Shown: positions 46,218 through 54,892 of the stretch, one piece after another | Layout: every line of letters starts with the position of its first letter | How positions within the stretch are numbered: the first letter of the stretch is position 1 | Assembly: GCA_002339675.1 (NCBI GenBank) | Contig: DDKB01000016.1 | Location: 185,434 to 249,433 of the forward strand | From: Stutzerimonas stutzeri | GTDB lineage: Bacteria; Pseudomonadota; Gammaproteobacteria; Pseudomonadales; Pseudomonadaceae | Direction: 5' to 3' | Length of the DNA: 64,000 bases | Notes under the pieces: model-generated | Seen by the model: only the letters and a program-made list of their open reading frames with translations | Databases searched by the model: none | What the model was told of the DNA's origin: nothing | Made by a program: the position numbers and the translations under genes

Positions 46218-47661
46218 GCGCCGCTGGTTACCGGTCCCGCGCTCGCTGCTCGGCCGGATGCTGCTGCTGACGCTGCTGGTGGTGGTCGTGGCCCAGGCAC
46301 TGTCGAGCTTCATCTGGGTGTCGCAACTGCGCGCCAGTCAGATGGAAGGGTTGCTGACCAGCGCCCGCAGTTTGGCGCACTCGATGTCCGCCAGCGTCAG
46401 CTATTTCCGTTCGCTGCCACTGGGCTACCGGCCGCTGGTGCTTGATCAACTGCGCAGTATGGGCGGCACGCGCTTCTTCGTGTCGCTGAACGACAAGCCG
46501 CTGGACATGCAGATCCTGCCGCCGACCGAGCGCAAGCGGGCGGTGCTGGCCGAAGTCGATGCGGTGTTGCACGAGCGGCTTGGCCGGCAGGCGGATATCT
46601 CGGTCAATTTCGTGAGCCCCGATGACCTGCGCATCTTCAACAGCGGCCTGAAGCTCGACGAGCTGCCGCGCTCCTGGGCGCACTACGCCCTGAGCCTGGA
46701 GCCGCTGAACCCCCCGGTGCTGGTGACGCAGATCCAGATCGCGCCCGGCGAATGGCTCTACCTCGCCTCTCTGATGCCGGCGCCCTACGTCAGCCTGGAA
46801 GACGACGGTATTCCCACCCAGCAGCTGTGGTTCATCGGGCTGACGACCTGCTTCCTGTTGTTGTTCATCGGTATTCTCGTGCACTGGCAGAGCCGCCCGC
46901 TCAAGCAGCTGGCCCAGGCGGCGCGGGAGATGTCGCTCGGTAGCGAGCCGGAGCTACTGCCCGAAGCCGGCGGCAGCGAAGTGATCGAGGTCAGTCGTGC
47001 GTTCAATAGCATGCGCGAGCGCATCGGCCGCTACCTCACCGAACGCAGCCAGCTGTTCAGCGCCATCTCCCATGACCTGCGCACCCCCATCACGCGATTG
47101 CGCCTGCGTGTTGAGCTGCTCGACGATCCGGATTTGCAGGCACGCTTCACCCGTGACCTCGACGAGCTGGAACTGCTGGTCAAGGGCGCGCTGCAGTGCG
47201 TCAAGGACACCGACATCCACGAGAACATCGAGCCGGTAGACCTCAACCTGCTGCTCGATTGCGTCACCGAACCCTACCTGGCACCGGCCGGAAACGGCAG
47301 CGCGACCGTCGTCGGCCGGGCGGTTGCGCCTTACGCCGGCAAGCCGCTGGCGCTCAAGCGCTGCATCGGCAACCTGCTGGACAACGCACTCAAGTACGGC
47401 GAGCGTGCGCACCTGCGCATCGAGGACGACGGCCGGGCGTTCGTGCTCCACGTCGACGATGAGGGGCCGGGCGTGCCGCAGGCCTGGCTGCAGCAGGTGT
47501 TCGAACCCAACTTCCGCCTCGCGGCCAAGCAGCCGGGGTATGGGCTGGGGCTGGGTATCGCGCGCAACATCGCCCACGCCCATGGGGGCGAGATCAGCCT
47601 GCAGAACCTGCCCGAAGGGGGGCTGCGCGTCACCCTGAGCCTGCCGCGGCATGCCGGATAA
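46201..47661 (+). CDS. gtrS: Sensor histidine kinase GtrS
   Basis: 486 residues with two transmembrane helices (about 17-37 and about 215-235). The periplasmic domain between them is reported in P. aeruginosa to bind 2-ketogluconate or 6-phosphogluconate. A HAMP domain, H291 in SAISHDLRTPITRLRLRVEL, NLLDNALKYGE, and lids DEGPGVPQAWLQQ and GYGLGLGIARN follow. The start overlaps the last 17 bases of gltR. Partner of GltR in sugar sensing. Confidence 0.93.
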   Translation: MTRSARRRWLPVPRSLLGRMLLLTLLVVVVAQALSSFIWVSQLRASQMEGLLTSARSLAHSMSASVSYFRSLPLGYRPLVLDQLRSMGGTRFFVSLNDKPLDMQILPPTERKRAVLAEVDAVLHERLGRQADISVNFVSPDDLRIFNSGLKLDELPRSWAHYALSLEPLNPPVLVTQIQIAPGEWLYLASLMPAPYVSLEDDGIPTQQLWFIGLTTCFLLLFIGILVHWQSRPLKQLAQAAREMSLGSEPELLPEAGGSEVIEVSRAFNSMRERIGRYLTERSQLFSAISHDLRTPITRLRLRVELLDDPDLQARFTRDLDELELLVKGALQCVKDTDIHENIEPVDLNLLLDCVTEPYLAPAGNGSATVVGRAVAPYAGKPLALKRCIGNLLDNALKYGERAHLRIEDDGRAFVLHVDDEGPGVPQAWLQQVFEPNFRLAAKQPGYGLGLGIARNIAHAHGGEISLQNLPEGGLRVTLSLPRHAG

Positions 47662-47682
47662 GGTAACGGCACGGCTGATGCA

Positions 47683-47719
47683 CGGCCCGTTACAAGACGC
47701 CGGGGTTTGTAACGGGCCG
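47683..47719. promoter_or_regulatory. Inverted repeat with GTAAC elements upstream of gltB
   Basis: Two perfect 13-base arms, CGGCCCGTTACAA at 47683-47695 and its complement at 47707-47719, with 11 bases between. Further GTAAC/GTTAC elements stand at 47662-47669 and 47741-47745. No T-run follows, so an operator (for example of GltR) is as likely as a terminator of the gtrS operon. Confidence 0.5.
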
Positions 47720-47767
47720 GTGACCATTCCCCATCGCTTCGTTACCTGCCGCGCCGCTCGGCGCGCC

Positions 47768-47773
47768 TAGAAT
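47768..47773 (+). promoter_or_regulatory. Possible -10 element of gltB
   Basis: TAGAAT is well placed about 54 bases before the start, but no good -35 lies 17 bases upstream (CCTGCC). This fits an activator-dependent promoter. Confidence 0.35.
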
Positions 47774-47804
47774 CGGTGCAGCGCAAGCAAAGACTTGCAT
47801 CGAT

Positions 47805-47820
47805 AACAAAAACAAAAGGA
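47805..47820 (+). promoter_or_regulatory. A-rich Hfq/Crc-type motif at gltB start
   Basis: AACAAAAACAAAAGGA overlaps the AAGGA ribosome binding site. It fits the A-rich CA motif through which Hfq and Crc block translation in pseudomonads during catabolite repression. Confidence 0.5.
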
Positions 47821-47826
47821 AGCCCA

Positions 47827-49077
47827 ATGAACACGATTCATCGTCTGGCGACTGCCGTTTCCCTTGCCTCTCTCATGCCTCTTGCCCATGCCGGTGAAGT
47901 CGAGGTGCTGCATTGGTGGACCTCGGGTGGCGAAAAGCGCGCCGCCGAAACCTTGCAACGGCTGGTCGAAGAGCAGGGGCATACCTGGAAGGACTTCGCC
48001 GTCGCGGGTGGCGGTGGCGAGGCAGCCATGACTGTTCTAAAGACTCGCGCCGTTTCCGGCAACGCGCCCGCTGCCGCACAGATCAAAGGCCCGGACATCC
48101 AGGAATGGGGCGAGCTGGGTCTGCTCACCGATCTCAATGAAGTCGCCGAGAAGGCGCACTGGGACGATCTGTTGCCCAAGCAGGTTGCCAAGGTCATGAA
48201 GTACGACGGCGATTACGTCGCCGTACCGGTCAATGTGCACCGGGTCAACTGGCTGTGGATCAACCCGGACGTGTTCGAAAAGGCCGGCGCCACGCCGCCC
48301 ACCACCCTCGATGAATTCTTCGCGACGTCCGACAAGCTCAAGGCCGCCGGCTTCATGCCGATTGCCCATGGCGGCCAGCCGTGGCAGGACGGCACCGTGT
48401 TCGAGGACCTGGCCTTGGCGATCCTCGGCCCTGAGGATTTCGAGAAGGCTTTTGTCGACCTCGACCGTGGCGTGCTGACTGGCGACAAGATGGTCAAGAC
48501 CTTCGCGGCGCTGAAGAAACTGCGCGGCTACGTGGACAACAACGCCGCCGGCCGCGACTGGAACAGCGCGACCGCGATGGTCATGAATGGCAAGGCCGGC
48601 ATGCAGATCATGGGCGACTGGGCCAAGAGCGAGTGGACCGCGGCGAAGAAGATCGCTGGCGAGGATTACGAGTGCGTGCCGTTCCCTGGAACCCAGGGCA
48701 GCTTTGCCTACAACATCGACTCGCTGGCGATGTTCAAACTCAGCGACGAATCGAACCGCAAGGCCCAGCAGGATCTGGCGCGCATCGTCATGGAGCCGGA
48801 GTTCCAGCAGGTGTTCAACCAGAACAAGGGCTCGATTCCGGTGCGCCTGGACCAGGACATGAGCGAGTTCGACGCGTGCGCGCAGAAGTCAATGAAGGAT
48901 TTCAAGGCTGCGGCGCAAGGTCCCGGCCTGGTGCCCAGCATGGCCCATGGCATGGCGGCGTCGAGCTACGTACAGGGCGCCGTCTTCGATGTGGTGACCA
49001 ACTTCTTCAACGACCCCTCTGCCGATCCTAAAAAGGCGGCGCAACAGCTCGCCGCAGCGATTCAGGCGGTGCAGTAG
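47827..49077 (+). CDS. gltB: Glucose/sugar ABC transporter substrate-binding protein
   Basis: 416 residues from the ATG at 47827 ([22 protein letters not shown] signal). This is the gluconate/glucose-type periplasmic binding protein GtsA/GltB, recognisable by [20 protein letters not shown] and [20 protein letters not shown] with [18 protein letters not shown]. It delivers sugar to GltFGK. AAGGA precedes the start, buried in an A-rich region. A strong terminator follows, so the permease genes may need readthrough or a second promoter. Confidence 0.94.
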   Translation: MNTIHRLATAVSLASLMPLAHAGEVEVLHWWTSGGEKRAAETLQRLVEEQGHTWKDFAVAGGGGEAAMTVLKTRAVSGNAPAAAQIKGPDIQEWGELGLLTDLNEVAEKAHWDDLLPKQVAKVMKYDGDYVAVPVNVHRVNWLWINPDVFEKAGATPPTTLDEFFATSDKLKAAGFMPIAHGGQPWQDGTVFEDLALAILGPEDFEKAFVDLDRGVLTGDKMVKTFAALKKLRGYVDNNAAGRDWNSATAMVMNGKAGMQIMGDWAKSEWTAAKKIAGEDYECVPFPGTQGSFAYNIDSLAMFKLSDESNRKAQQDLARIVMEPEFQQVFNQNKGSIPVRLDQDMSEFDACAQKSMKDFKAAAQGPGLVPSMAHGMAASSYVQGAVFDVVTNFFNDPSADPKKAAQQLAAAIQAVQ

Positions 49078-49084
49078 CGCGTTT

Positions 49085-49113
49085 GGGCCGCCGCGGTCAG
49101 GCGGCCCCTTTTT
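49085..49113 (+). terminator. Rho-independent terminator after gltB
   Basis: Perfect 8-base arms GGGCCGCC and GGCGGCCC with a 7-base loop, followed by CTTTTT. It lies between gltB and the permease gene and may reduce downstream expression so that binding protein is made in excess. Confidence 0.75.
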
Positions 49114-49239
49114 AAACACAAGCCAGTCGATGCCTTGCGCATCGGTCCCAGCGGTCAGCCCCTCAGCCGGCCGTGACGGGCAAGTCGTGCCTGCGCGTCG
49201 GCTCGGCGGTCCTGGTTTCTTCTCTTTACGGAGCCACGC

Positions 49240-50148
49240 ATGAGCTCAACCGCAGTCTTTACCAAGGCATCTCCGTTCGACGCCTTGCAGCGCTGGCTGC
49301 CCAAGCTGGTACTGGCGCCGAGCATGCTGATCGTCCTGGTCGGCTTCTACGGCTACATCTTCTGGACCTTTCTGCTGTCGTTCACCAATTCCAGTTTCAT
49401 GCCCAGCTACAAGTGGGTCGGGCTGCTGCAATACGAGCGGCTCTGGAACAACGATCGCTGGTGGGTCGCCAGCAAGAACCTGCTGGTCTTCGGCGGCTTG
49501 TTTATCACCATCAGCCTGGTCATCGGCGTGTTGCTGGCGGTGCTGCTGGATCAGCGCATCCGCCGCGAAGGCTTTATCCGCACCGTCTATCTCTACCCGA
49601 TGGCGCTGTCGATGATCGTTACCGGGACCGCCTGGAAGTGGCTGCTCAACCCGGGCCTGGGCATCGACAAGATGCTGCGCGACTGGGGTTGGGAGGGCTT
49701 TCGGTTCGACTGGCTGGTGGATCCGGATCGCGTCGTCTACTGCCTGGTGATCGCGGCGGTCTGGCAAGCCTCGGGCTTTGTCATGGCACTGTTTCTCGCG
49801 GGGCTGCGTGGCGTCGACCAGTCGATCGTGCGCGCTGCGCAGATCGACGGGGCGAGCCTGCCGAGCATCTACCTGCGGATCATCCTGCCCAGCCTGCGGC
49901 CAGTGTTCTTCAGTGCGCTGATGATTCTGGCGCACATCGCCATCAAGGCGTTCGACCTGGTGGCGGCGATGACCGCCGGCGGCCCGGGCTACGCCTCGGA
50001 TCTGCCGGCCATGTTCATGTACACGCACACCTTCACCCGCGGGCAGATGGGGCTCGGCGCCGCCAGTGCGGTCCTCATGCTGGGCGCGGTGATGGCGATC
50101 GTCGTGCCGTACCTGTATTCGGAACTGAGGAACAAGCGCCATGACTAG
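49240..50148 (+). CDS. gltF: Sugar ABC transporter permease, MalF type
   Basis: 302 residues with six membrane helices. The permease loop for contact with the ATPase reads EAA-like AAQIDGASLPSIYLRIILPSL (residues about 205-225). N-terminus MSSTAVFTKASPFDALQRWL. Partner of the second permease gene, which overlaps by 8 bases. Forms the GltFG channel with the GltK ATPase. Confidence 0.93.
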   Translation: MSSTAVFTKASPFDALQRWLPKLVLAPSMLIVLVGFYGYIFWTFLLSFTNSSFMPSYKWVGLLQYERLWNNDRWWVASKNLLVFGGLFITISLVIGVLLAVLLDQRIRREGFIRTVYLYPMALSMIVTGTAWKWLLNPGLGIDKMLRDWGWEGFRFDWLVDPDRVVYCLVIAAVWQASGFVMALFLAGLRGVDQSIVRAAQIDGASLPSIYLRIILPSLRPVFFSALMILAHIAIKAFDLVAAMTAGGPGYASDLPAMFMYTHTFTRGQMGLGAASAVLMLGAVMAIVVPYLYSELRNKRHD

Positions 50149-50983
50149 CCAAACCACAAAGCGAGTGACGTTCAGCCGAGTGGCGATTTACGCGACATTG
50201 CTCCTGGCCGTTGCGGTCTATCTCGTGCCGCTGGTGGTGATGCTGCTGACCAGCCTGAAGACGCCGGCGGACATCCGCACCGGCAACCTGCTGTCCTGGC
50301 CGGAGGTCACCACGGCCATCGGCTGGGTCAAAGCATGGGACGCGGTGGGTGGCTACTTCTGGAACTCGGTGAAAATCACCGTGCCGGCTGTGCTCCTGTC
50401 GACCCTGCTCGGCGCGCTCAACGGCTACGTGCTGGCGATGTGGCGGTTCCGCGGCTCGCAGCTGTTCTTCGGGCTGCTGCTGTTCGGCTGCTTCCTGCCG
50501 TTCCAGGTGATCCTGCTGCCGGCGTCCTTCACGCTCGGCAAGCTCGGCCTGGCCAACACCACGCCTGGGCTGGTGCTGGTGCACCTGGTCTATGGGCTGG
50601 CCTTCACCACGCTGTTCTTTCGCAACTTCTACGTCAGCGTGCCCGACGCGCTGATCCGGGCTGCGCGCCTGGACGGAGCGGGCTTCTTCACCATTTTCGC
50701 GCGGATCCTGCTGCCCATGTCGATCCCCACGATCATGGTCTGCCTGATCTGGCAGTTCACCCAGATCTGGAACGATTTCCTGTTCGGCGTGGTGTTCGCC
50801 AGTGGCGACACCCAGCCGATCACGGTGGCGCTGAACAACCTGGTCAACACCAGTACCGGGGTCAAGGAATACAACGTCGACATGGCCGCGGCGATGATCG
50901 CCGGGCTGCCAACGCTGGTGGTGTATGTGCTCGCCGGCAAGTATTTCCTGCGCGGCCTGACGGCCGGCGCGGTCAAGGGTTAG
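50141..50983 (+). CDS. gltG: Sugar ABC transporter permease, MalG type
   Basis: 280 residues with six membrane helices. EAA loop: AARLDGAGFFTIFARILLPMS (residues about 172-192). Starts inside the last bases of gltF, which suggests coupling. The following ATPase gene starts 9 bases after the stop. Membrane half of the importer. Confidence 0.93.
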   Translation: MTSQTTKRVTFSRVAIYATLLLAVAVYLVPLVVMLLTSLKTPADIRTGNLLSWPEVTTAIGWVKAWDAVGGYFWNSVKITVPAVLLSTLLGALNGYVLAMWRFRGSQLFFGLLLFGCFLPFQVILLPASFTLGKLGLANTTPGLVLVHLVYGLAFTTLFFRNFYVSVPDALIRAARLDGAGFFTIFARILLPMSIPTIMVCLIWQFTQIWNDFLFGVVFASGDTQPITVALNNLVNTSTGVKEYNVDMAAAMIAGLPTLVVYVLAGKYFLRGLTAGAVKG

Positions 50984-50992
50984 GAGAACGAC

Positions 50993-52156
50993 ATGGCTGC
51001 ACTCGAACTGAGCAACGTCCGCAAGAGCTACCCGGGAAGCCAGCTGGAAACCCTGAAGGACATCGACCTGAAGATCGACGACGGCGAATTCCTGATCCTG
51101 GTCGGGCCCTCCGGCTGCGGCAAGTCCACGCTCATGAACTGCATCGCCGGGCTGGAAGACATCAGTGGCGGCGAGATTCGCCTGGACGGCGCCGATATCA
51201 GCGGGGCCAGCCCGAAGGACCGGGACATCGCCATGGTGTTCCAGTCCTACGCCTTGTACCCGACCATGACGGTGCAGGAGAACATCGCCTTTGGCCTGAA
51301 GATGCGCAAGGTCCCGGCCGCGACGATCGAGGCCGAGGTGGCACGCGTCGCCAAGCTGTTGCAGATCGAGCATCTGCTCGGGCGCAAGCCGTCGCAGCTG
51401 TCCGGTGGCCAGCAGCAGCGGGTGGCGATGGGTCGCGCGCTGGCGCGGCGGCCAAAGATCTACCTCTTCGACGAGCCGCTGTCGAACCTCGACGCGAAGC
51501 TCCGCGTGGAGATGCGCACCGAGATCAAGCTGATGCATCAGCGCCTGAAGACCACGACGGTGTACGTCACCCACGACCAGATCGAAGCCATGACCCTCGG
51601 CGACAAGGTCGCGGTGATGAAGGACGGCATCGTCCAGCAGTTCGGTACGCCGCGGGAAATCTATGGCAACCCGGCCAACCTGTTCGTGGCCAGTTTCATC
51701 GGCTCGCCGCCGATGAACTTCATCCCGCTGCGCCTGGGGCGCCAGGGCGGCGGCTGGCAGGCGCTGCTCGACAGCGGCCAGGCGCGCTGCGAGCTGCCGC
51801 TGCAAGGGGTGGAGGGCGAGGCTCTGGACGGCCGCGAGGTGATCCTCGGCATCCGGCCGGAGCAGATCGGTATCGGTATCGGCACCGGCAGCGGCCAGCC
51901 GTCGCTGCGTGCCGAAGTCGAGGTCGTCGAGCCCACCGGCCCGGACACCATGGTCTTCGTGACGCTGAACCAGACCAAGGTGTGCGTGCGCCTGCCCCCC
52001 GATGCGGCGCCAGCGCCCGGCGCCAGCCTGGAACTGCAGTTCGAGCCGGACAAGGTGCTGCTGTTCGATGCGCAGAGTGGTGAGCGGCTGGGGATTGCGG
52101 GCGGCAACGGCAGTAGCGGACGCAGCGGCACCGTCACCCGTCTGCTGGCGCGCTAG
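50993..52156 (+). CDS. gltK: Sugar ABC transporter ATP-binding protein, MalK/MsmX type
   Basis: 387 residues. Walker A GPSGCGKST (about 36-44), Q-loop FQSYALYP, signature LSGGQQQRVAMGRAL, Walker B YLFDEPLSNLDAKL and the H-loop TVYVTHDQIEAM. The C-terminal regulatory domain (about 240-387) contains the usual FIGSPPMNFI start and a IRPEQIG motif as in MalK. It energises GltFG; a GGAG lies 3-8 bases before the ATG. Confidence 0.94.
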   Translation: MAALELSNVRKSYPGSQLETLKDIDLKIDDGEFLILVGPSGCGKSTLMNCIAGLEDISGGEIRLDGADISGASPKDRDIAMVFQSYALYPTMTVQENIAFGLKMRKVPAATIEAEVARVAKLLQIEHLLGRKPSQLSGGQQQRVAMGRALARRPKIYLFDEPLSNLDAKLRVEMRTEIKLMHQRLKTTTVYVTHDQIEAMTLGDKVAVMKDGIVQQFGTPREIYGNPANLFVASFIGSPPMNFIPLRLGRQGGGWQALLDSGQARCELPLQGVEGEALDGREVILGIRPEQIGIGIGTGSGQPSLRAEVEVVEPTGPDTMVFVTLNQTKVCVRLPPDAAPAPGASLELQFEPDKVLLFDAQSGERLGIAGGNGSSGRSGTVTRLLAR

Positions 52157-52372
52157 CACCGGGAAAATAGTCCCGGTCGCGGTATGCCTGGGTACCGGCA
52201 CCGCATTTACGCCGATGTTATTGATGTACATGACTTTTTCAGGCACCTCGGCACATGCCGAGCTGCCACGAGGTCGACTGCTGCCCGCTTGGTGGGCATG
52301 CGGATCGAAAGGAGAGCCGTCACCGGCTCGATCCAACGGCAGTAACAACAATAAGAGCTAATTGGAGCGGAT
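52157..52372 (+). promoter_or_regulatory. Upstream region of the LamB-like porin
   Basis: Three inverted repeats: ACCGGGA-N6-TCCCGGT at 52158-52177, CTCGGCA-CA-TGCCGAG at 52247-52262 and GAGCCG-TCAC-CGGCTC just before the A-rich motif. No strong -10/-35 pair is visible. The first repeat may end the gltK message; the others may be operator or leader structures. Confidence 0.4.
52344..52357 (+). promoter_or_regulatory. A-rich Hfq/Crc-type motif at porin gene start
   Basis: AACAACAATAAGAG consists of ARN-type triplets and lies 16 bases before the ATG, next to GGAG. It fits an Hfq/Crc binding site for catabolite repression of sugar uptake. Confidence 0.5.
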
Positions 52373-53596
52373 ATGAAGAAAACCACACGCCTGGCCCTAG
52401 CAGTTTCCATAGCCGGCCTTGGCATGCCATTCGCCGTACACGCCCTTGATTTCAACGGCTACGTGCGCAGCGGTGTCGGCGAATCGAGCGCAAGCGGGTC
52501 TCAGGCCTGCTTCCAGCTGCCCGGCGCACCGTCAAAGTTTCGCCTGGGTAACGAATGCGAGCAGTACGCCGAGCTGGGCTTGCGCCAGGACCTGCTCACG
52601 CTCGATGACGGCTCGGTGCTGAGCGTCGAGGGCATGGCAGCGCTCTACAACCAGTATGACCACACGCCGAAGTTCACCGGCGACCACGGCTGGGCGCGGT
52701 TGGTCCAGGCCTACGCCGAATGGAGCAAGGTGCCGGCCCTGAACAACGGTTCGCTGTGGGCGGGACGACGTTTCTACAAGCGAAATGACATCCACATTTC
52801 CGATTTCTACTACTGGAACCAGAGCGCGACCGGGGCGGGCATCGAGAATGTGGAGATCGGCGGCCTGGAGTACAGCTACGCCTTTTCGCGAAAGGACAGC
52901 GTGTTCCAGGAGGACTACACCAACCGCCATGACTTCAACGTCGGCGGCTTCGACAGCAACCCGGGCGGCGAGCTGATGTTTGGCGTCAGCTACATCGACG
53001 ATCCGGACCGTGACGACTCCCACAGCGGCTGGGCGATCACCGGCCAGCACGAGCAGGTCGGCTTTCTCGGGGGCAGCAACACCTTTGCCATCCAGTACGG
53101 GGAGGGGCCGGGCACGGGGCTGGGCTATACCGGCGACGTCACGCTGGGCAGCAGCGACAAGAGCTGGCGGGTCGTCGAGTTCTTCGACTGGCAGGTGACG
53201 CCGCGCTTCGGTGGCCAGTTCCAGGCGGTCTACCAGAAGGACAAGCGCCAGGACGGCGGCGACCAGGACTGGATCTCCGTCGGCGTGCGCCCTGTCTATG
53301 CGCTCACCGAAGAGTTCAAGCTGGTCGCCGAGCTGGGTCACGACCAGATCGACGCACCGGAGGGCACACGCAAGCTGACCAAGTTCACCGTCGCGCCCAC
53401 CTGGTCGCCCAGCGGCCCGGGATTCTGGGCGCGGCCTGAGTTTCGCCTGTACTACACCTACGCGCAGTGGAACGACGCGGCCCAGCAGGCTGCCAACCTG
53501 ATGGCGGCGGGCAGCGCGCTGTCGGACAGCGGCACCTTCGGCAGCGCCCGGCATGGCTCCAACTTCGGCGTGCAGGTCGAGTATTGGTGGGACTGA
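52373..53596 (+). CDS. lamB: Maltoporin-like (LamB family) outer membrane porin
   Basis: 407 residues. A signal peptide (MKKTTRLALAVSIAGLGMPF, cleaved near HA-LDF) precedes a LamB-type barrel. Similarity to E. coli LamB is clear in order: FNGYVRSGVGESS, SKFRLGNECEQYAELGL, SLWAGRRFYKRNDIHISDFYYWN, GAGIENVEIGG, WISVGVRPVYALTEEFKLV and a C-terminal YWWD. Aromatic slide residues seem conserved. In P. aeruginosa this position holds OprB, a different porin family, so the porin here has been replaced. It probably lets glucose or maltodextrin cross the outer membrane for the GltBFGK importer. Confidence 0.88.
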   Translation: MKKTTRLALAVSIAGLGMPFAVHALDFNGYVRSGVGESSASGSQACFQLPGAPSKFRLGNECEQYAELGLRQDLLTLDDGSVLSVEGMAALYNQYDHTPKFTGDHGWARLVQAYAEWSKVPALNNGSLWAGRRFYKRNDIHISDFYYWNQSATGAGIENVEIGGLEYSYAFSRKDSVFQEDYTNRHDFNVGGFDSNPGGELMFGVSYIDDPDRDDSHSGWAITGQHEQVGFLGGSNTFAIQYGEGPGTGLGYTGDVTLGSSDKSWRVVEFFDWQVTPRFGGQFQAVYQKDKRQDGGDQDWISVGVRPVYALTEEFKLVAELGHDQIDAPEGTRKLTKFTVAPTWSPSGPGFWARPEFRLYYTYAQWNDAAQQAANLMAAGSALSDSGTFGSARHGSNFGVQVEYWWD

Positions 53597-53682
53597 TCGT
53601 CCCGATAGGGGCGCTTGCCTAGAACCTCGGTCGGCTGCAGGCCTCTACTGAGCCACAGGTCTCAGCCGTACCGGAGGTTGTT

Positions 53683-53874
53683 TTGGGCGAAAAGGCAAAG
53701 AACCCTTGCATCAGCGTGTGCAAGCTCCAGGACGACATCTGTCTCGGCTGCGGTCGCAGCCGGGACGAGATGAAGAGCTGGAAGGGTATGAAGAACAAGG
53801 AGCGCAAGCAGGTCAACGAGCGGGCTGCCGAACGGCTCAAGGCGCTCGGCAAGGCCAGGAAGAAAAAGCGTTGA
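53683..53874 (+). CDS. DUF1289 Cys-rich small protein, TTG start
   Basis: 63 residues beginning at TTG 53683 with GGAGG five bases upstream. The DUF1289 motif NPCISVCKLQDDICLGCGRS contains the four conserved Cys (CxxxC...CxxC), followed by DEMKSWKGM. The C-terminus is strongly basic (KARKKKR). Function unknown; a metal or Fe-S binding role is likely. It ends base to base with convergent hexR. Confidence 0.86.
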   Translation: MGEKAKNPCISVCKLQDDICLGCGRSRDEMKSWKGMKNKERKQVNERAAERLKALGKARKKKR

Positions 53875-54729
53875 TCAGCTTTCTTCCGCCGGATAGCGGG
53901 TGGCCATTAGGCTTTCCTTGATCTTGCGCAGGTGGGGTTGGAAGTCCACGCCGCGCCGCAGCGTCACACCGGCAGCCAGGGCGTCGAGCACCGTTAGCTG
54001 AATGATGCGCGAGGTCATTGGCATGTAGATGTCGGTGTCTTCAGGCAGCGGGATGTCCAGGCTCAGCGTGCAGATCTTCGCCAGCGGCGAGCCGGCGGCC
54101 GTCAGGCCCAGTACCGATGCGCCATTGTCGCGCGCCACCGTTGCCGCCTCGACCAGCTCGCGGGTGCGACCGGTGTAGGAAATGATCACGAACAGATCCC
54201 CGGTGTGCGCCACCGAAGCCAGCATCCGCTGCATGAGCACATCGCTGTGCGCCGTCACCGGCAGGTTGAAGCGGAAGAACTTGTGTTGCGCATCCAGCGC
54301 GACCGATGCCGAGGCGCCCAGGCCGAAAAAGTGGATCTGCCGGGCCTGGATGATCAGGTCCACGGCGTGGCTGATGGCCTGGGGGTCGATCGCCTGGCAG
54401 GCACTGTCGAGCGAGGCGATGGCGCTGCCGAAGATCTTGCGCGTGTAGGCCTCCGGCCCGTCGTCGGCCTCCACCGCGCGGCTGACGTAGGCGGCGCCGC
54501 TGGCCAGGCTCTGGGCCAGCTGGATTTTCAGGGCCGGGTAGCCCGCCGCACCAAAGGAGCGACAGAAGCGATTGACCGTCGGCTCGCTGACCTTGGCGGC
54601 CTGGGCCAGCGCCGCGATGCTGTAGCGGGTTGCCTGCTGCGGGTCGCTCAGGATCACCTCGGCGACCTTCTTTTCCGCCTTGTTCAGCTCGTCCAGGCGA
54701 TTTTTTATCTGTTCCAAGAGATTTTTCAT
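53875..54729 (-). CDS. hexR: HexR, RpiR-family repressor of sugar catabolism
   Basis: 284 residues. An N-terminal RpiR helix-turn-helix (about 1-80, [20 protein letters not shown]) is followed by a SIS sugar-isomerase domain (about 125-260) with [15 protein letters not shown] and [16 protein letters not shown], which binds KDPG. HexR represses zwf-pgl-eda, edd-glk and gap in pseudomonads and is released by KDPG. Divergent from zwf, with a good operator in between. Confidence 0.95.
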   Translation of the reverse strand: MKNLLEQIKNRLDELNKAEKKVAEVILSDPQQATRYSIAALAQAAKVSEPTVNRFCRSFGAAGYPALKIQLAQSLASGAAYVSRAVEADDGPEAYTRKIFGSAIASLDSACQAIDPQAISHAVDLIIQARQIHFFGLGASASVALDAQHKFFRFNLPVTAHSDVLMQRMLASVAHTGDLFVIISYTGRTRELVEAATVARDNGASVLGLTAAGSPLAKICTLSLDIPLPEDTDIYMPMTSRIIQLTVLDALAAGVTLRRGVDFQPHLRKIKESLMATRYPAEES

Positions 54730-54811
54730 GCGATCCCTGTCTCTTCCTTCAAGAGGGCCGTACCGGCGCCGCGGCCGGTTATCTCGGGCGGCGGCACAGA
54801 ATTTCGGGGTA

Positions 54812-54831
54812 TGTTGTTTTTAATAACAACA
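54812..54831. promoter_or_regulatory. HexR operator between hexR and zwf
   Basis: TTGT-N8-ACAA at 54814-54829, extended to an almost perfect palindrome with TGTTGTT and AACAACA arms. It lies in the 163-base divergent region and overlaps likely promoter elements for both genes. Confidence 0.8.
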
Positions 54832-54892
54832 TTATGTGCTTAAAATGCGCGCTACAACCTGTCGCGCCGCCTAATCTGGTTAGTATAAAAAC

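Noticed and set aside
50075..52351. 758-codon frame antisense to gltG and gltK
   Set aside because: Longest shadow in the window; the two ABC genes on the other strand have all motifs.
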